Shown: in pieces, positions 7,783 to 15,299 of the stretch
Position numbering within the stretch: the first letter of the stretch is position 1
How the letters are laid out: every line of letters begins with the position of its first letter
Virus record (IMG/VR): IMGVR_UViG_3300021180_000012
Coordinates: 1 to 61,718 of that record
Length of the DNA: 61,718 nucleotides
Strand: one strand, 5' to 3'
DNA from: a virus
The notes under the pieces: model-generated
Databases searched by the model: none
What the model saw: only the letters and a program-made list of their open reading frames with translations
Told to the model about the DNA's origin: nothing
Position numbers and translations under genes: made by a program

Positions 7783-8181
7783 TCCCATTATCGGCATTTT
7801 TCGAAAATACTTCAAAAATAGTTCGCAGACACTGACAACCGTATCTATACCAGTTATCAGACGCTGTTAACCTGCAATAGCTGTGTTTTAGTTGTTAATA
7901 GCTATCAGAGACTGACTTGACTATCAATAACTATCAAAGTACAATATAGGTAGGGTGAACACCAATTCTATTCATATGAAGCCGATTTTCCGGCTTTAAC
8001 CGGACCCGCCCACCAACTACAGACCAACAGACCCCGAGACCTCTCGGAGACCCCACACATAGGCGGGGCAACTGACCTCAGCCGCCGCGAGGCTCCGTAG
8101 AACTTTGAAGTGAACCCCGAAAATAATTCCAGGTTCAAAACAGATGCCCCTAAGCCGACTTCCTTTTCTCAGACACTGAGA

Positions 8182-8217
8182 CCCCAGAACCCCTTCTAGA
8201 ACCCCGATAGAGACCCC
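8182..8217 (-). other. Potential G-quadruplex (four G4 tracts)
   Basis: The minus strand carries four GGGG tracts (complements of 8182-8185, 8190-8193, 8202-8205 and 8214-8217) with loops of 4, 8 and 8 bases. This fits a quadruplex pattern with somewhat long loops. It abuts the inverted-repeat element at 8218. Confidence 0.45.
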
Positions 8218-8379
8218 ATAATAAAAACGGTGATTTAGTACCCCCCAATATAGGTATAAGACCATATCTACTTTTACTTAAAACTATACTCATATGTACG
8301 TAAAATCTAGTATCTGTTCATATGAAATGTAAGCGAAAACATACATATTGGGGAGTACCGGAACGCCGTTTTTATTATT
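8218..8379. repeat. Long inverted-repeat element 1
   Basis: A left arm starting ATAATAAAAACGG and ending TACCCCCCAATAT (8218-8251) is mirrored at 8346-8379, with about 27 of 34 positions matching. The outer 13 bases are perfect. The A/T-rich centre contains CATATGAGTATAGTT on the minus strand, which is shared with element 2 at 35197-35320. Possible roles are replication origin, regulatory operator pair or a MITE-like element; no flanking target duplication is evident. Confidence 0.8.
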
Positions 8380-8469
8380 GCCCATCTGGAAACCGCCGAT
8401 CTAGCACACCCTAACACCCACATTGAGATGGGAATTGCCCATTTTCGTTCGCAGTCATTGAGAACCCTG

Positions 8470-8505
8470 AAAAACAAAAAAGCGACCCTCAACATGAAGG
8501 CCGCT
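8470..8505 (-). terminator. Intrinsic terminator of the replication module
   Basis: On the minus strand AGCGGCC (8505-8499) pairs with GGTCGCT (8487-8481; one G-U pair) and runs into TTTTTTGTTTTT. It lies about 50 bases past the stop of the last gene of the module (8558). Confidence 0.85.
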
Positions 8506-8557
8506 TGCCATAACTTGGCATTTTCAAAAATGGTGCTACCACCCCTAACTCACCGTT

Positions 8558-8800
8558 TTAATTCTGAAATTGCTCGTGCCACCACTCCGTCTCAACACCC
8601 AATTCTCCGACCTCGGCACCGCGTTTTCGGTAGTATTTTATAACATCCTCTGCGAGCTTTCCGACCGTCCATTTAGCCACCGGTGCAGCCACCCTAACGA
8701 CGCCAAAAGCCGCCCCAAAGCTAAAGCAGAGAGGCAGCAGATCGACGTAGTAGTTAGTCAGGTGAACTCGACGCATCAGTGGTCTCGTTCGTACCACCAT
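8558..8800 (-). CDS. Small protein with one hydrophobic segment, 80 residues
   Basis: The start overlaps the end of the upstream gene by 47 bases and is preceded by AGAGAGG. A hydrophobic stretch at about residues 20-43 (LLPLCFSFGAAFGVVRVAAPVA) may span the membrane, followed by a charged helix ending in WWHEQF. An internal Met at residue 9 is an alternative start. This is the last gene before the module terminator. No family is recognised; a membrane-acting accessory role is possible. Confidence 0.55.
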   Translation of the reverse strand: MVVRTRPLMRRVHLTNYYVDLLPLCFSFGAAFGVVRVAAPVAKWTVGKLAEDVIKYYRKRGAEVGELGVETEWWHEQFQN

Positions 8801-10643
8801 CAGCGTTTGCGTCCTCTCTGGGGGTAGGAGTAGGCATCATTGGGTCGTCGAAGATCAACCGCTCAATCTCGCCGTTGCGAACCTCAGCGCTAACCGACTG
8901 ACTGTCGCCGGTCGCCATGTCCCAACCACCTTCACTTTTGGCTGGTACTGAGGTATCATGGTCTCCGGACAAGCCGGGTTGTCTGTGCGTAGAAGTGCTA
9001 TCACTTCCAGAGAGATCGGTGTCCGAACTTCCCGAATAGGCCCCCAATTCTCCGCTATTGGCCCCCGACGTACCGGAAACGTCCCCCTGTACGAGATCGC
9101 CAATGTTACCGTCTTGATCGACTTCGTAGAGAGCGCCCCCGTTAACAGAGACTGTGCCACCACCTTTTGCCTGGCCCGACAGATCGATTGTCTGGATCTG
9201 GTTTTCGGGTAAGCTCTCAGCGATTGCGTCATCGTAGATCTGCAACGACTTCTGCAAAGCCGGTTCGATCTCATCAGGTCGCCAGCCGCGAGCTTGCAGG
9301 TACATGTTAAGCTCGTCGATCATGACCTGACGGCGTACGTGAACGCTGAGCTTCGGTAGCTCATTGCTGAGAAACCGTATGCAGTCCACAGCGATGTCGC
9401 CGCTGGTAATCATCAGACGCTGTGGGTCATACAGCATGGACTGTGGACCCTCCTTGTACCGTCCGATCATCGATCCCTGCACATCGTACACGGCCACCAC
9501 GCCGCCGCTGCCAAGCTCATCGAGCGTGCGTAGCTGTTGACCGCTCAGCTTGACTCGCATCTGCTGTAACAGCGCCTTGAGTGCCAGCGGTACACGGTTA
9601 GATCCATCTTCGACCATAAGCACCTCGCCGGGTCTGGCAGGTATAGAACCAGGGCTTACGTCTGGTCTGAGACCCATGCTAACATGGTCGTCGACCAGCG
9701 TCTTGAAGATCTTACCTCCGAGTTCACAGGCACTGAGAGCACACTTGTAGTAAGCTATGCCCATCAGCTTGTTATCAGGCCACCACAGTACGAGATGCGG
9801 CGATGAACACTCCTCGCACTTGTGTTCCCGCTCAACACGCCATCGCGTTGACCCATCTTCGAGAGTAGTGTCACCGGACTGCACGATCGATGCCGGGTTC
9901 TCGATGTACCGGCGCTCGCGGTTGTTGAGTTGTAGGTAATAGCCGCTTTCATCGAGGCCCAACATACCCTCAGCGACTGACCTGTCGCGGCAGACGCCTA
10001 CACACCTCGCACCGTTCTCGACCATCTCTTGCAGTACGGAGTTGTCGTCACCTTCGTCGTCGATATCAGCGATTGATAGCTCGTAGACGTAAACTTCATC
10101 CGTGTGGTCGCCGGGTTCTGTGGTGAAGCCCCCCAGTTTGAACGAATAGTGCTTATTGCCGTGCGCCACATCGAAGGCCACAGTCTCTGTGGATTGTGGT
10201 GCGGGAGCCGGGTGTGTCTCGTTCCATTCGTCTATGTCGCGAGCGTCCATGAGATCCAGCTTAGCTGCTTCGAGTTCTGCGAGCAGAATGGTATCCACAG
10301 CCTCTGACCACATCTTGAGTTGCACCATGAACGCAATCTGCCCTTGTTCGCCGCGTACGTTAGGATTGCGCAGGGGTCGTGGGTAGGTATGCAGGATCGA
10401 GAGCACACGCTGTAGGCTTTGGGCCGGTGAGAAGTTCTGCCGTCGATAATCTCTGGAAGAAGAATAGTTATCAACTTCCATTTGGTCGATAGTTGACACC
10501 TTGACGGTCCCGAAGTCTACACAGTGTCTGTTGTAGCATACCTCAGTGACTGCTACCATACCCGGTTGTGCCATTGGGCCGGGAGGGTTTGCGGACATCA
10601 AAAACGAAGGCACTCCGCATACTTCACATGTACGTAATTCCAT
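8754..10643 (-). CDS. Large unknown protein with zinc sites and acidic tail, 629 residues
   Basis: I chose the ATG at 10643 because the upstream gene's TAA ends one base before it. The product opens MELRTCEVCG with a CxxC, has CYNRHC near residue 36-41 and CEEC about residue 260, suggesting zinc ribbons at the N-terminus and in the middle. A helical central region (about 60-150, 370-460) follows, then a Gly/Ser/Asp/Thr-rich acidic tail over the last 150 residues. Acidic tails of this kind occur in SSB-like and hub proteins. No family is recognised. Confidence 0.75.
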   Translation of the reverse strand: MELRTCEVCGVPSFLMSANPPGPMAQPGMVAVTEVCYNRHCVDFGTVKVSTIDQMEVDNYSSSRDYRRQNFSPAQSLQRVLSILHTYPRPLRNPNVRGEQGQIAFMVQLKMWSEAVDTILLAELEAAKLDLMDARDIDEWNETHPAPAPQSTETVAFDVAHGNKHYSFKLGGFTTEPGDHTDEVYVYELSIADIDDEGDDNSVLQEMVENGARCVGVCRDRSVAEGMLGLDESGYYLQLNNRERRYIENPASIVQSGDTTLEDGSTRWRVEREHKCEECSSPHLVLWWPDNKLMGIAYYKCALSACELGGKIFKTLVDDHVSMGLRPDVSPGSIPARPGEVLMVEDGSNRVPLALKALLQQMRVKLSGQQLRTLDELGSGGVVAVYDVQGSMIGRYKEGPQSMLYDPQRLMITSGDIAVDCIRFLSNELPKLSVHVRRQVMIDELNMYLQARGWRPDEIEPALQKSLQIYDDAIAESLPENQIQTIDLSGQAKGGGTVSVNGGALYEVDQDGNIGDLVQGDVSGTSGANSGELGAYSGSSDTDLSGSDSTSTHRQPGLSGDHDTSVPAKSEGGWDMATGDSQSVSAEVRNGEIERLIFDDPMMPTPTPREDANADGGTNETTDASSSPD

Positions 10644-10644
10644 C

Positions 10645-10935
10645 TTAGGCTCGCTGTTCTCCGCAATGGTAGAGATGGAACACGAGGTCTCCATCCAGCA
10701 GTTGGAACGTGCCAACATACTTATCTGTGTCTGCTAGCTCGCGGATGTGGCCGGTGCCTAGCAGTTTGAACATCTGGTTAGATGCTGTGCCATATGGGTC
10801 TACCTCAGTCCACATTGTCGGGGTATCCTTTTGCAACTGCACACAAAGAGGCTTAGCACCCTTTGCCATGACAATCACAAACTGGTCCTGAATAGGTACT
10901 GGGTATTTCCATACGGCTTTGGGGATAGTTGTCAT
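10645..10935 (-). CDS. DUF7352-type small phage protein, 96 residues
   Basis: The sequence VWKYPVPIQDQF, then MWTEVDPYG, FKLLGTGH and YVGTFQLLDGDLVFHLY matches the pattern I know from DUF7352 phage proteins, a small beta-rich family of unknown role. The ribosome-binding site lies within a TATC-GGAGACTG sequence, a variant of the genome-wide motif. It directly precedes the large zinc protein gene with one base between stop and start. Confidence 0.75.
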   Translation of the reverse strand: MTTIPKAVWKYPVPIQDQFVIVMAKGAKPLCVQLQKDTPTMWTEVDPYGTASNQMFKLLGTGHIRELADTDKYVGTFQLLDGDLVFHLYHCGEQRA

Positions 10936-10952
10936 TTAGCAGTCTCCGATAA

Positions 10953-11180
10953 TTAAAGCATATCGTTCTCGATAGCTCGTCTTGCAACAACCGCAACCGC
11001 TGATAGGTACTTGGCTGCTGCAATGGTTGCCTGTGCGATGACCTTCAACGTGTTCTCGCCGTTGTCGTCCTGGTCGAGTTCCACGGCGATCTGCAAAGCG
11101 CTGTCAGCTTCGTCGAGACGTTCAATGATCTCGGATTTCACCTGCTCATCGAGCGGGTTAGGTTCAGGTGTTGGTGGCAA
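10953..11180 (-). CDS. Small helical protein, 75 residues, TTG start
   Basis: The start is a TTG at 11180 preceded by GGGAGG at a good distance. The product is acidic at first (LDEQVKSEIIERLDEADSALQ) and then an Ala-rich helix (AQATIAAAKYLSAVAVVARRA). The two helices could form a hairpin. It overlaps the upstream gene by 17 bases. No family is recognised. Confidence 0.6.
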   Translation of the reverse strand: MPPTPEPNPLDEQVKSEIIERLDEADSALQIAVELDQDDNGENTLKVIAQATIAAAKYLSAVAVVARRAIENDML

Positions 11181-11496
11181 GAGCTTCCTCCCATTTCTTG
11201 GTTATCCAAACCATGAAAGCATCACAGCCATTGATAGCTGTGAGCAACGTCCACTTGCTTTCGCGAAGGTTGATCCACTGCTGAACAGTGGTCAGTGGTA
11301 TGTTCTGCATGGTGCGCCCTTGAAGCTTCTCGAAGATCCGCTCAGCGAGCTTTGCTTTCCATGCATCACGATTGGCGTCAGTGTCTGTGAACCTGCGCTT
11401 GACAGTTGCCGTGTAGTAGTACGATGCCTTGCCACAGTACGTGTCGATCGATTTCACAGACACATCCGGCTCACCGGAACAGCCGCGCATTTTCAT
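11164..11496 (-). CDS. Unknown small protein, 110 residues
   Basis: The product begins MKMRGCSGEPDVSVKSIDTYC and contains YYYTATVKRRFTDTD, a strand-rich N-terminal half, then a helical C-terminus with WINLRESKWTLL. It lies between 11499-12332 and 10953-11180 with two-base and overlapping junctions, so it is part of one transcript. No family can be named. Confidence 0.65.
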   Translation of the reverse strand: MKMRGCSGEPDVSVKSIDTYCGKASYYYTATVKRRFTDTDANRDAWKAKLAERIFEKLQGRTMQNIPLTTVQQWINLRESKWTLLTAINGCDAFMVWITKKWEEALATNT

Positions 11497-11498
11497 GC

Positions 11499-12332
11499 TT
11501 AGTCCTCATCTTCGTCGAGGTCGGTGTCAACCTGCTTGCCTCGACCCTGGGCTGAATACTTGACCGCTGGTTGCCAGTGCTCGCGCCAATTGCATATGAA
11601 CTCATACCACTCATCCGGCCCCATATCAGGACACGCAAGGCCCCATAGCTCGTCAGTCAGCGAACGGGTCGTCGAGTTCATCGTCGACGGGGGGTCGGAA
11701 TAGCCCACAGCCTGTGTTGTGTTGCTCTGGTCTGACGCCACGTGGGGCATTGCAGGTGCACCCGCCTCGTTGACGCTTATACTCTGCGAGCCACCCCGGT
11801 ACTTGCTCAGAACCCCGTGGATATTGGCTACTGCCTGGGCGCAGTCCTTGAGGTACTTGCTGCGACCCTCCGTTCCCGGTCCCTGCTTCGGAATGTACTT
11901 GAGGATGTTCTCGATCTGCGTCATCGCGACCCACTTCGGCATTGATGTTGGGTTTTCCGGCGCGAACTCGTGCAGCATCTCCACTAAGGTTCTCAGCCTC
12001 TGTTCCCCGAGATCCCCGTTGCCCATCACTATACGAAGCTCCTGCAAAGCCCGTGTTGCTCGCTCGGGTTCCGGTCGTCGGCGTGCTTCCAGTCGATCGC
12101 TGATAGCCTTTAACCCCTCCGCTGCTTCCTCCGATCGAGCCTTGTCTAGAAGCTCTGCCATTGTAGCCTTTGCTTCGTATTCTAGCTCCTCCCTGTGCTC
12201 CGCTAGAACCGCTGCTCGCACCTGTCGAGCCAGTGTCACCCCGAACTTCCGGTCGTCCGGTAGTCGTGGTCCTATCAAAGCCGACAGCCCGTTCGCTAAC
12301 CGCTCGTCCCGTTCCCGCTGAATTGCGCTCAT
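11499..12332 (-). CDS. Unknown helical protein, 277 residues (overlapped by 11653-12534)
   Basis: The ATG follows AGGAG-ttaatagacc. The product is strongly helical and charged over residues 1-130 (LADEREELEYEAKATMAELL-type composition). It then has a middle with MPKWVAMTQIENILKYIPKQ and ends in an acidic DLDEDED tail after a Trp-rich WYEFICNWREHWQP. The composition is that of a normal protein, so I consider this frame the principal coding frame of the overlap. No family is recognised. Confidence 0.7.
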   Translation of the reverse strand: MSAIQRERDERLANGLSALIGPRLPDDRKFGVTLARQVRAAVLAEHREELEYEAKATMAELLDKARSEEAAEGLKAISDRLEARRRPEPERATRALQELRIVMGNGDLGEQRLRTLVEMLHEFAPENPTSMPKWVAMTQIENILKYIPKQGPGTEGRSKYLKDCAQAVANIHGVLSKYRGGSQSISVNEAGAPAMPHVASDQSNTTQAVGYSDPPSTMNSTTRSLTDELWGLACPDMGPDEWYEFICNWREHWQPAVKYSAQGRGKQVDTDLDEDED

Positions 12333-12534
12333 GGTCTATTAACTCCTGTAGTCTAATGTATAGGTCGCCAAAATGTACTTCACAACCACTGGCAGTGATA
12401 TTACTATTCCCAGAGAGGCGGATCATCAGCCGACCGCCATAGCTATCGAACTCTATTACCCTATCCTCGCTCTCAATGCGTAGCGAATAGGTCTTTACCT
12501 GGGCAATTGGGTAGCCCTTACTATGGCCCTCCAT
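11653..12534 (-). CDS. Overlapping-frame protein, 293 residues; C-terminal two-thirds overlap another gene
   Basis: The start is convincing (GCGGAGG-cgtgta-ATG), and the first 67 residues look like a folded domain with strands (VKTYSLRIESEDRVIEF, GGRLMIRLSG, EVHFGDLYIRL). From 12332 down to 11653 the frame continues for 680 bases within the gene at 11499-12332, in another frame. There the product is Gly/Ser/Thr/Arg-rich, ending in a cysteine-containing CTCNAP...TGCGLFRPP. Either this is a true overprinted gene or the original stop near 12332 was lost. Confidence 0.5.
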   Translation of the reverse strand: MEGHSKGYPIAQVKTYSLRIESEDRVIEFDSYGGRLMIRLSGNSNITASGCEVHFGDLYIRLQELIDHERNSAGTGRAVSERAVGFDRTTTTGRPEVRGDTGSTGASSGSSGAQGGARIRSKGYNGRASRQGSIGGSSGGVKGYQRSTGSTPTTGTRASNTGFAGASYSDGQRGSRGTEAENLSGDAARVRAGKPNINAEVGRDDADREHPQVHSEAGTGNGGSQQVPQGLRPGSSQYPRGSEQVPGWLAEYKRQRGGCTCNAPRGVRPEQHNTGCGLFRPPVDDELDDPFAD

Positions 12535-12739
12535 TACACGCCTCCGCGTAGCCTCCGTTAATCAGTGTCTTGGCTACGTCGGGTCGGATCTTGATAGATC
12601 CGTTGAACGCTGACACCTCGGCTATGCGGAGGTTAATGTCGAGTTCGCAAACATCCCCAACTTCCAGAGCACCGACTTTGTATCGTGTTTTAAGGATCTT
12701 AGTATCCTTTGTGATCTTTATGTATTCGATCTCTTTCAA
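12521..12739 (-). CDS. Small unknown protein, 72 residues
   Basis: The frame opens with a TTG codon (KEIEYIKITKDTKIL), after a G-rich but atypical leader. The product is beta-rich (VGALEVGDVCELDINLRIAEVSAF) and could be a small barrel. Its end overlaps the start of the next gene by 14 bases. No family is recognised. Confidence 0.55.
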   Translation of the reverse strand: MKEIEYIKITKDTKILKTRYKVGALEVGDVCELDINLRIAEVSAFNGSIKIRPDVAKTLINGGYAEACNGGP

Positions 12740-12758
12740 GGGAAAGGCCCCCCCCTGT

Positions 12759-13043
12759 CTATATAAACCAGTAACGACCGTATCTCAGAGGATGCTCGTC
12801 AATGTCGAGTATGGGCAATGGCATTGGCTTAAACAACGGGTCGTCATAGACAGCCCCGTGTGTCAGAGCCTGATTAGCTATCATCATCTTGCCGTTGCCT
12901 TTGAAAACCCGAGGCCCATCTTCCGGCAGGTACTTGCTGTGTAGCTCCTCCATGCCTACGAAATCTGTGGCCTCTAGTTCCTTGATATCCTTCGCGAAGG
13001 GGCTACTATTCGCGGTGTCTCGTTCGGGCGTGTCTCCATCCAT
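12759..13043 (-). CDS. Small unknown protein, 94 residues
   Basis: The product begins MDGDTPERDTANSSPFAKDIKELEA and ends with LPILDIDEHPLRYGRYWFI. It overlaps the upstream gene by 70 bases in another frame. Composition is acidic with a hydrophobic end. No family is recognised, and the downstream 19 bases hold only a run of C residues. Confidence 0.55.
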   Translation of the reverse strand: MDGDTPERDTANSSPFAKDIKELEATDFVGMEELHSKYLPEDGPRVFKGNGKMMIANQALTHGAVYDDPLFKPMPLPILDIDEHPLRYGRYWFI

Positions 13044-13177
13044 TCCAATAGGTCCTTGTGGTAAGGTTGAAGTTTGATACCGAATGCTTCCACGAACATC
13101 TCAAAGTTCCATCTTGGTAGACAGACTATGTTAGGGCGGTGGATAGCCACCCAGATATCAACCTCTGTTAACTTCAT
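12974..13177 (-). CDS. Small unknown protein, 67 residues
   Basis: An ATGA overlap couples it to the upstream gene at 13174-13587. The product MKLTEVDIWVAIHRPNIV...FEMFVEAFGIKLQPYHKDLLEWM is helical with two Trp residues and a basic end. It overlaps the following gene by 70 bases. No family is recognised. Confidence 0.6.
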   Translation of the reverse strand: MKLTEVDIWVAIHRPNIVCLPRWNFEMFVEAFGIKLQPYHKDLLEWMETRPNETPRIVAPSRRISRN

Positions 13178-13587
13178 TTCTTGAAGTCTCCTATGCCTGG
13201 TATAAGACCGGGCGGTAGGTTGAGTGGCACAATGATACGCCGCTGGTCGCTGTCCTTGTCGACACGAGAACGTATCAACGCGTCGATCTCGCGGTGCGTG
13301 GTGACGAACACCTCATTCTCTGGGAAGTGAGGATTAATCACCAATTCAAGTTTGTACTTCTTGGCGACCCACCACGCAGGGACTGCATGTCGGCTATTGC
13401 ACACAACGGCGTCGGACGGAAGCCCGATCTCGCTGCGTGCCTTCATGATAGGCCCGACTATGTTATCAATCCCTACGATGAGGTCGTCAATCATGTACTC
13501 TTTGCGGAACTCTGCCATCTCAGCTTCGAGATCCGCTAACTCACCCTCGCGTCGATCGCGCTCTTTTTGGCTCTCATCGAGTGGCAT
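13174..13587 (-). CDS. Unknown protein with N-terminal coiled coil, 137 residues
   Basis: Residues 1-35 are a charged coiled coil (ERDRREGELADLEAEMAEFRKEY). The rest looks like a compact alpha/beta domain: DDLIVGIDNIVGPIMKAR, DAVVCNSRHAVPAWWV, YKLELVINPHFPENEVFV, then REIDALIRSR and RRIIVPLNLPPG. The D-x-IVGP and HFP segments might be catalytic, but I cannot place the family. It is flanked by ATGA-type overlaps. Confidence 0.65.
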   Translation of the reverse strand: MPLDESQKERDRREGELADLEAEMAEFRKEYMIDDLIVGIDNIVGPIMKARSEIGLPSDAVVCNSRHAVPAWWVAKKYKLELVINPHFPENEVFVTTHREIDALIRSRVDKDSDQRRIIVPLNLPPGLIPGIGDFKK

Positions 13588-13813
13588 GGTTGACGCTCCT
13601 GAAACTAGCGGGACCAGCCCATGCGTAGGTAGTGTCGCCGTAGGGTCTGTGAACCCCTATATACCAGTTGGCATCCGGCCTTGCTTCGCAGTAGAAGTGG
13701 GTGTCAACCTTTATGGGGCAGTAATTGCTGCCGAACCGCACCGGCTTAACTGTATGGTGTGTACAGCGGATAGTACCGTATGACGGTTCGGAGGTTGTTG
13801 GAGGTCCGTTCAT
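13574..13813 (-). CDS. Small unknown protein, 79 residues
   Basis: I chose the ATG at 13813, which overlaps the upstream TGA as ATGA and follows AAGGAGGGG; a TTG at 13852 would extend the frame. The product MNGPPTTSEPSYG...IRCTHHTVKPVRFGSNYCPIKVDTHFYCEARPD has three cysteines and several histidines, and may bind a metal. No family is recognised. Confidence 0.6.
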   Translation of the reverse strand: MNGPPTTSEPSYGTIRCTHHTVKPVRFGSNYCPIKVDTHFYCEARPDANWYIGVHRPYGDTTYAWAGPASFRSVNHATR

Positions 13814-14190
13814 CTCCCCTCCTTCGCACATCGGATAGGTTCCGTCAGACAATTGAAGAAGCAGTTACGAGGGCAACCGCACACACCGTCTACACCGTGG
13901 TTGCGGACATACGACGGGCAACTGTCGCCGGTGTACGGCCTGTAGCCTTTGCGACGACGCAAGATCATGCACAGAGGGTTGCTGTTGATCTGTACGAACT
14001 CCCATCCGTACAGCGCCATCTCGATACAGACACCGGCAATCGGTTCGCCGGGGTGTGTGTTGTAGTGGGCTAAGGCCATGTAATCGTACTGGATGCTGCC
14101 AACAGCCTCTACGACCGCTGCCTTGAACTGTTTGCTGTCCACAGTGGCAAGGAGTAACTGGGCCATCTTGCGCCAGAAGTAGTTAAACAC
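13810..14190 (-). CDS. Unknown cysteine-rich protein, 126 residues
   Basis: The product begins MFNYFWRKMAQLLLATVDSKQFKAAVVEAV with an amphipathic helical start. A middle (ALAHYNTHPGEPIAGVCIEMALYGWEFVQI) and a C-terminus with SCPSYV...GVCGCPRNCFFNCLTEPIRC follow, the latter holding six cysteines that suggest a zinc or disulfide-stabilised module. It is coupled by ATGA to the gene at 13574. No family is recognised. Confidence 0.65.
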   Translation of the reverse strand: MFNYFWRKMAQLLLATVDSKQFKAAVVEAVGSIQYDYMALAHYNTHPGEPIAGVCIEMALYGWEFVQINSNPLCMILRRRKGYRPYTGDSCPSYVRNHGVDGVCGCPRNCFFNCLTEPIRCAKEGR

Positions 14191-14199
14191 TGTGTCCTC

Positions 14200-14853
14200 C
14201 TAGAAGTTCTCGGCTTCGAGAACTCCCTCCATGATGCGAATGCCCATTACGGCAAGCTGCTTAGCCTCTGTGTAGAGATCGCTAGCGTTGCCGTCATTGG
14301 CTGCACCGTTGATGACTGTGTTCAGATGCGCCTGACAGCACTCGCCGTACTCTTCACCGGCTGCGAGGATCAACTGAGGCACAGGCTGGTTAGGAAACTT
14401 AGTAGTAGCCTTTATGTACTCGGCTTTGACATCGTGGAGTAAGACACCGATCTCTGCCGGTCGCGTCGGTTGGCTAAGCATTTCAAGTAGCCGCGCCAGT
14501 GCAACATCAGCAGTATGCCCATCCCAGACATCAGCAAGCTCGCGCTCAGCTACTTTGAAGCTATCCCAGTGCTCGTGCTTGTAGTGGTTGCTGACCTGAC
14601 CCGTAGGCAGTTGCGCTACCACAATAAAATAGCGACCGCCAAAGCACGGCTCTCCGTCGTGATGCAGCTTAGACTTATGTATGCCATACAGCCCCTGCGA
14701 AGCCCACATGTTGAACAGCAGGGCATTGTAAACACGGCGGTACTCGTAGAGTTCCCCGAAGGTGTGAAAGCCATCAGAGATACTGTTGCGGTCCTCGTCG
14801 GTGTTGCAGTTCATAAGCAACTGATAGTTCTCGTTTGTCATGTCCGTAGCCAT
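14200..14853 (-). CDS. WDGH-domain protein fused to a MazG-like segment, 217 residues
   Basis: The N-terminal 110 residues carry the WDGH-family pattern: ISDGFHTFGELYEYRRVYNALLF, HHDGEPCFGGRYFIV, LPTGQVSNHY and the diagnostic VWDGHT. The family is common in phages, with no settled function. Residues about 120-217 (YIKATTKFPNQPVPQLILAAGEEYGECCQAHL) resemble the MazG-like nucleotide pyrophosphohydrolase helical core, which uses an E-E-x-x-E type metal site; here GEEYGE fits. A fusion could link substrate recognition to NTP clean-up, but that is inference. Confidence 0.75.
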   Translation of the reverse strand: MATDMTNENYQLLMNCNTDEDRNSISDGFHTFGELYEYRRVYNALLFNMWASQGLYGIHKSKLHHDGEPCFGGRYFIVVAQLPTGQVSNHYKHEHWDSFKVAERELADVWDGHTADVALARLLEMLSQPTRPAEIGVLLHDVKAEYIKATTKFPNQPVPQLILAAGEEYGECCQAHLNTVINGAANDGNASDLYTEAKQLAVMGIRIMEGVLEAENF

Positions 14854-14959
14854 TGTTAGTAAGCCTTTCTGTTCGCCATTTCGATCCTATAACAGTAGTA
14901 TCTAGAGGCATAGCCTCTGTGCAGTCTAACTGGTTTGACACGTATTGCTTATTTCAACG

Positions 14960-15091
14960 TTACCTCTTCATTCTGCGGTGTATGTCGCCTATCGCTCTGC
15001 CCAACCAGCGGCCACCGTAGACAATGACGACACCCGCTATGATAACCGCCGCGAAGATATCTTCGGGCGTGATCCTCATGTAGAAACGCAT
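14960..15091 (-). CDS. Single-pass membrane microprotein, 43 residues
   Basis: A short frame MRFYMRITPEDIFAAVIIAG...RRMKR ends at a TAA at 14962-14960. GGAGGG lies 10 bases upstream and overlaps the stop of the previous gene. Residues about 12-26 are hydrophobic (IFAAVIIAGVVIVYGG), followed by a basic tail, which predicts one transmembrane helix with the C-terminus inside. Size and topology would fit a lysis-control or accessory membrane peptide. Confidence 0.6.
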   Translation of the reverse strand: MRFYMRITPEDIFAAVIIAGVVIVYGGRWLGRAIGDIHRRMKR

Positions 15092-15097
15092 ACTCTG

Positions 15098-15298
15098 TTA
15101 ACCCTCCATGTCTTTACATGTGCCGTTCTCGTTGAAGTTCTGAGGAAAGATAATGCGTAATCTAGCATTGAGGATGCCCATAGACACTGCCACTCTGTGT
15201 GGCTTGCCGTCAGGATCATGTGTTGAGTTAAGTGCAGCAATGTAGCCCATAGAGGCTGCTGCCACAGCTAGCACATCCTTCTGCTGTTTCTCGGTCAT
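15098..15298 (-). CDS. Small unknown protein, 66 residues
   Basis: The product begins MTEKQQKDVLAVAAASMGYIAALNSTHDPDGKPHRVAVS and ends in KDMEG. It follows AGGAGATAGC-ATG. An Ala-rich first helix is followed by a polar domain. It lies directly after the primase-helicase gene with one base between stop and start. No family is recognised. Confidence 0.65.
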   Translation of the reverse strand: MTEKQQKDVLAVAAASMGYIAALNSTHDPDGKPHRVAVSMGILNARLRIIFPQNFNENGTCKDMEG

Positions 15299-15299
15299 G

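Larger units (their letters stand above)
7706..8469. other. Intergenic control region between accessory and replication modules
   Basis: About 760 bases without a convincing gene. The region holds the promoter at 7753-7782 and a cluster of four CAGNNNCTG sites (7826, 7858, 7906, 8170). It also has TTCATATGAA palindromes at 7971 and 8317, four C4 tracts (8182-8217) that give a quadruplex-type G pattern on the minus strand, and the inverted-repeat element 8218-8379. The frame 8017-8265 overlaps these structures and is rejected as a gene. Confidence 0.7.

Noticed and set aside
8017-8265. 82-codon minus-strand frame in the control region
   Set aside because: It crosses the G-rich tracts and the inverted-repeat arm and has no convincing start signal.
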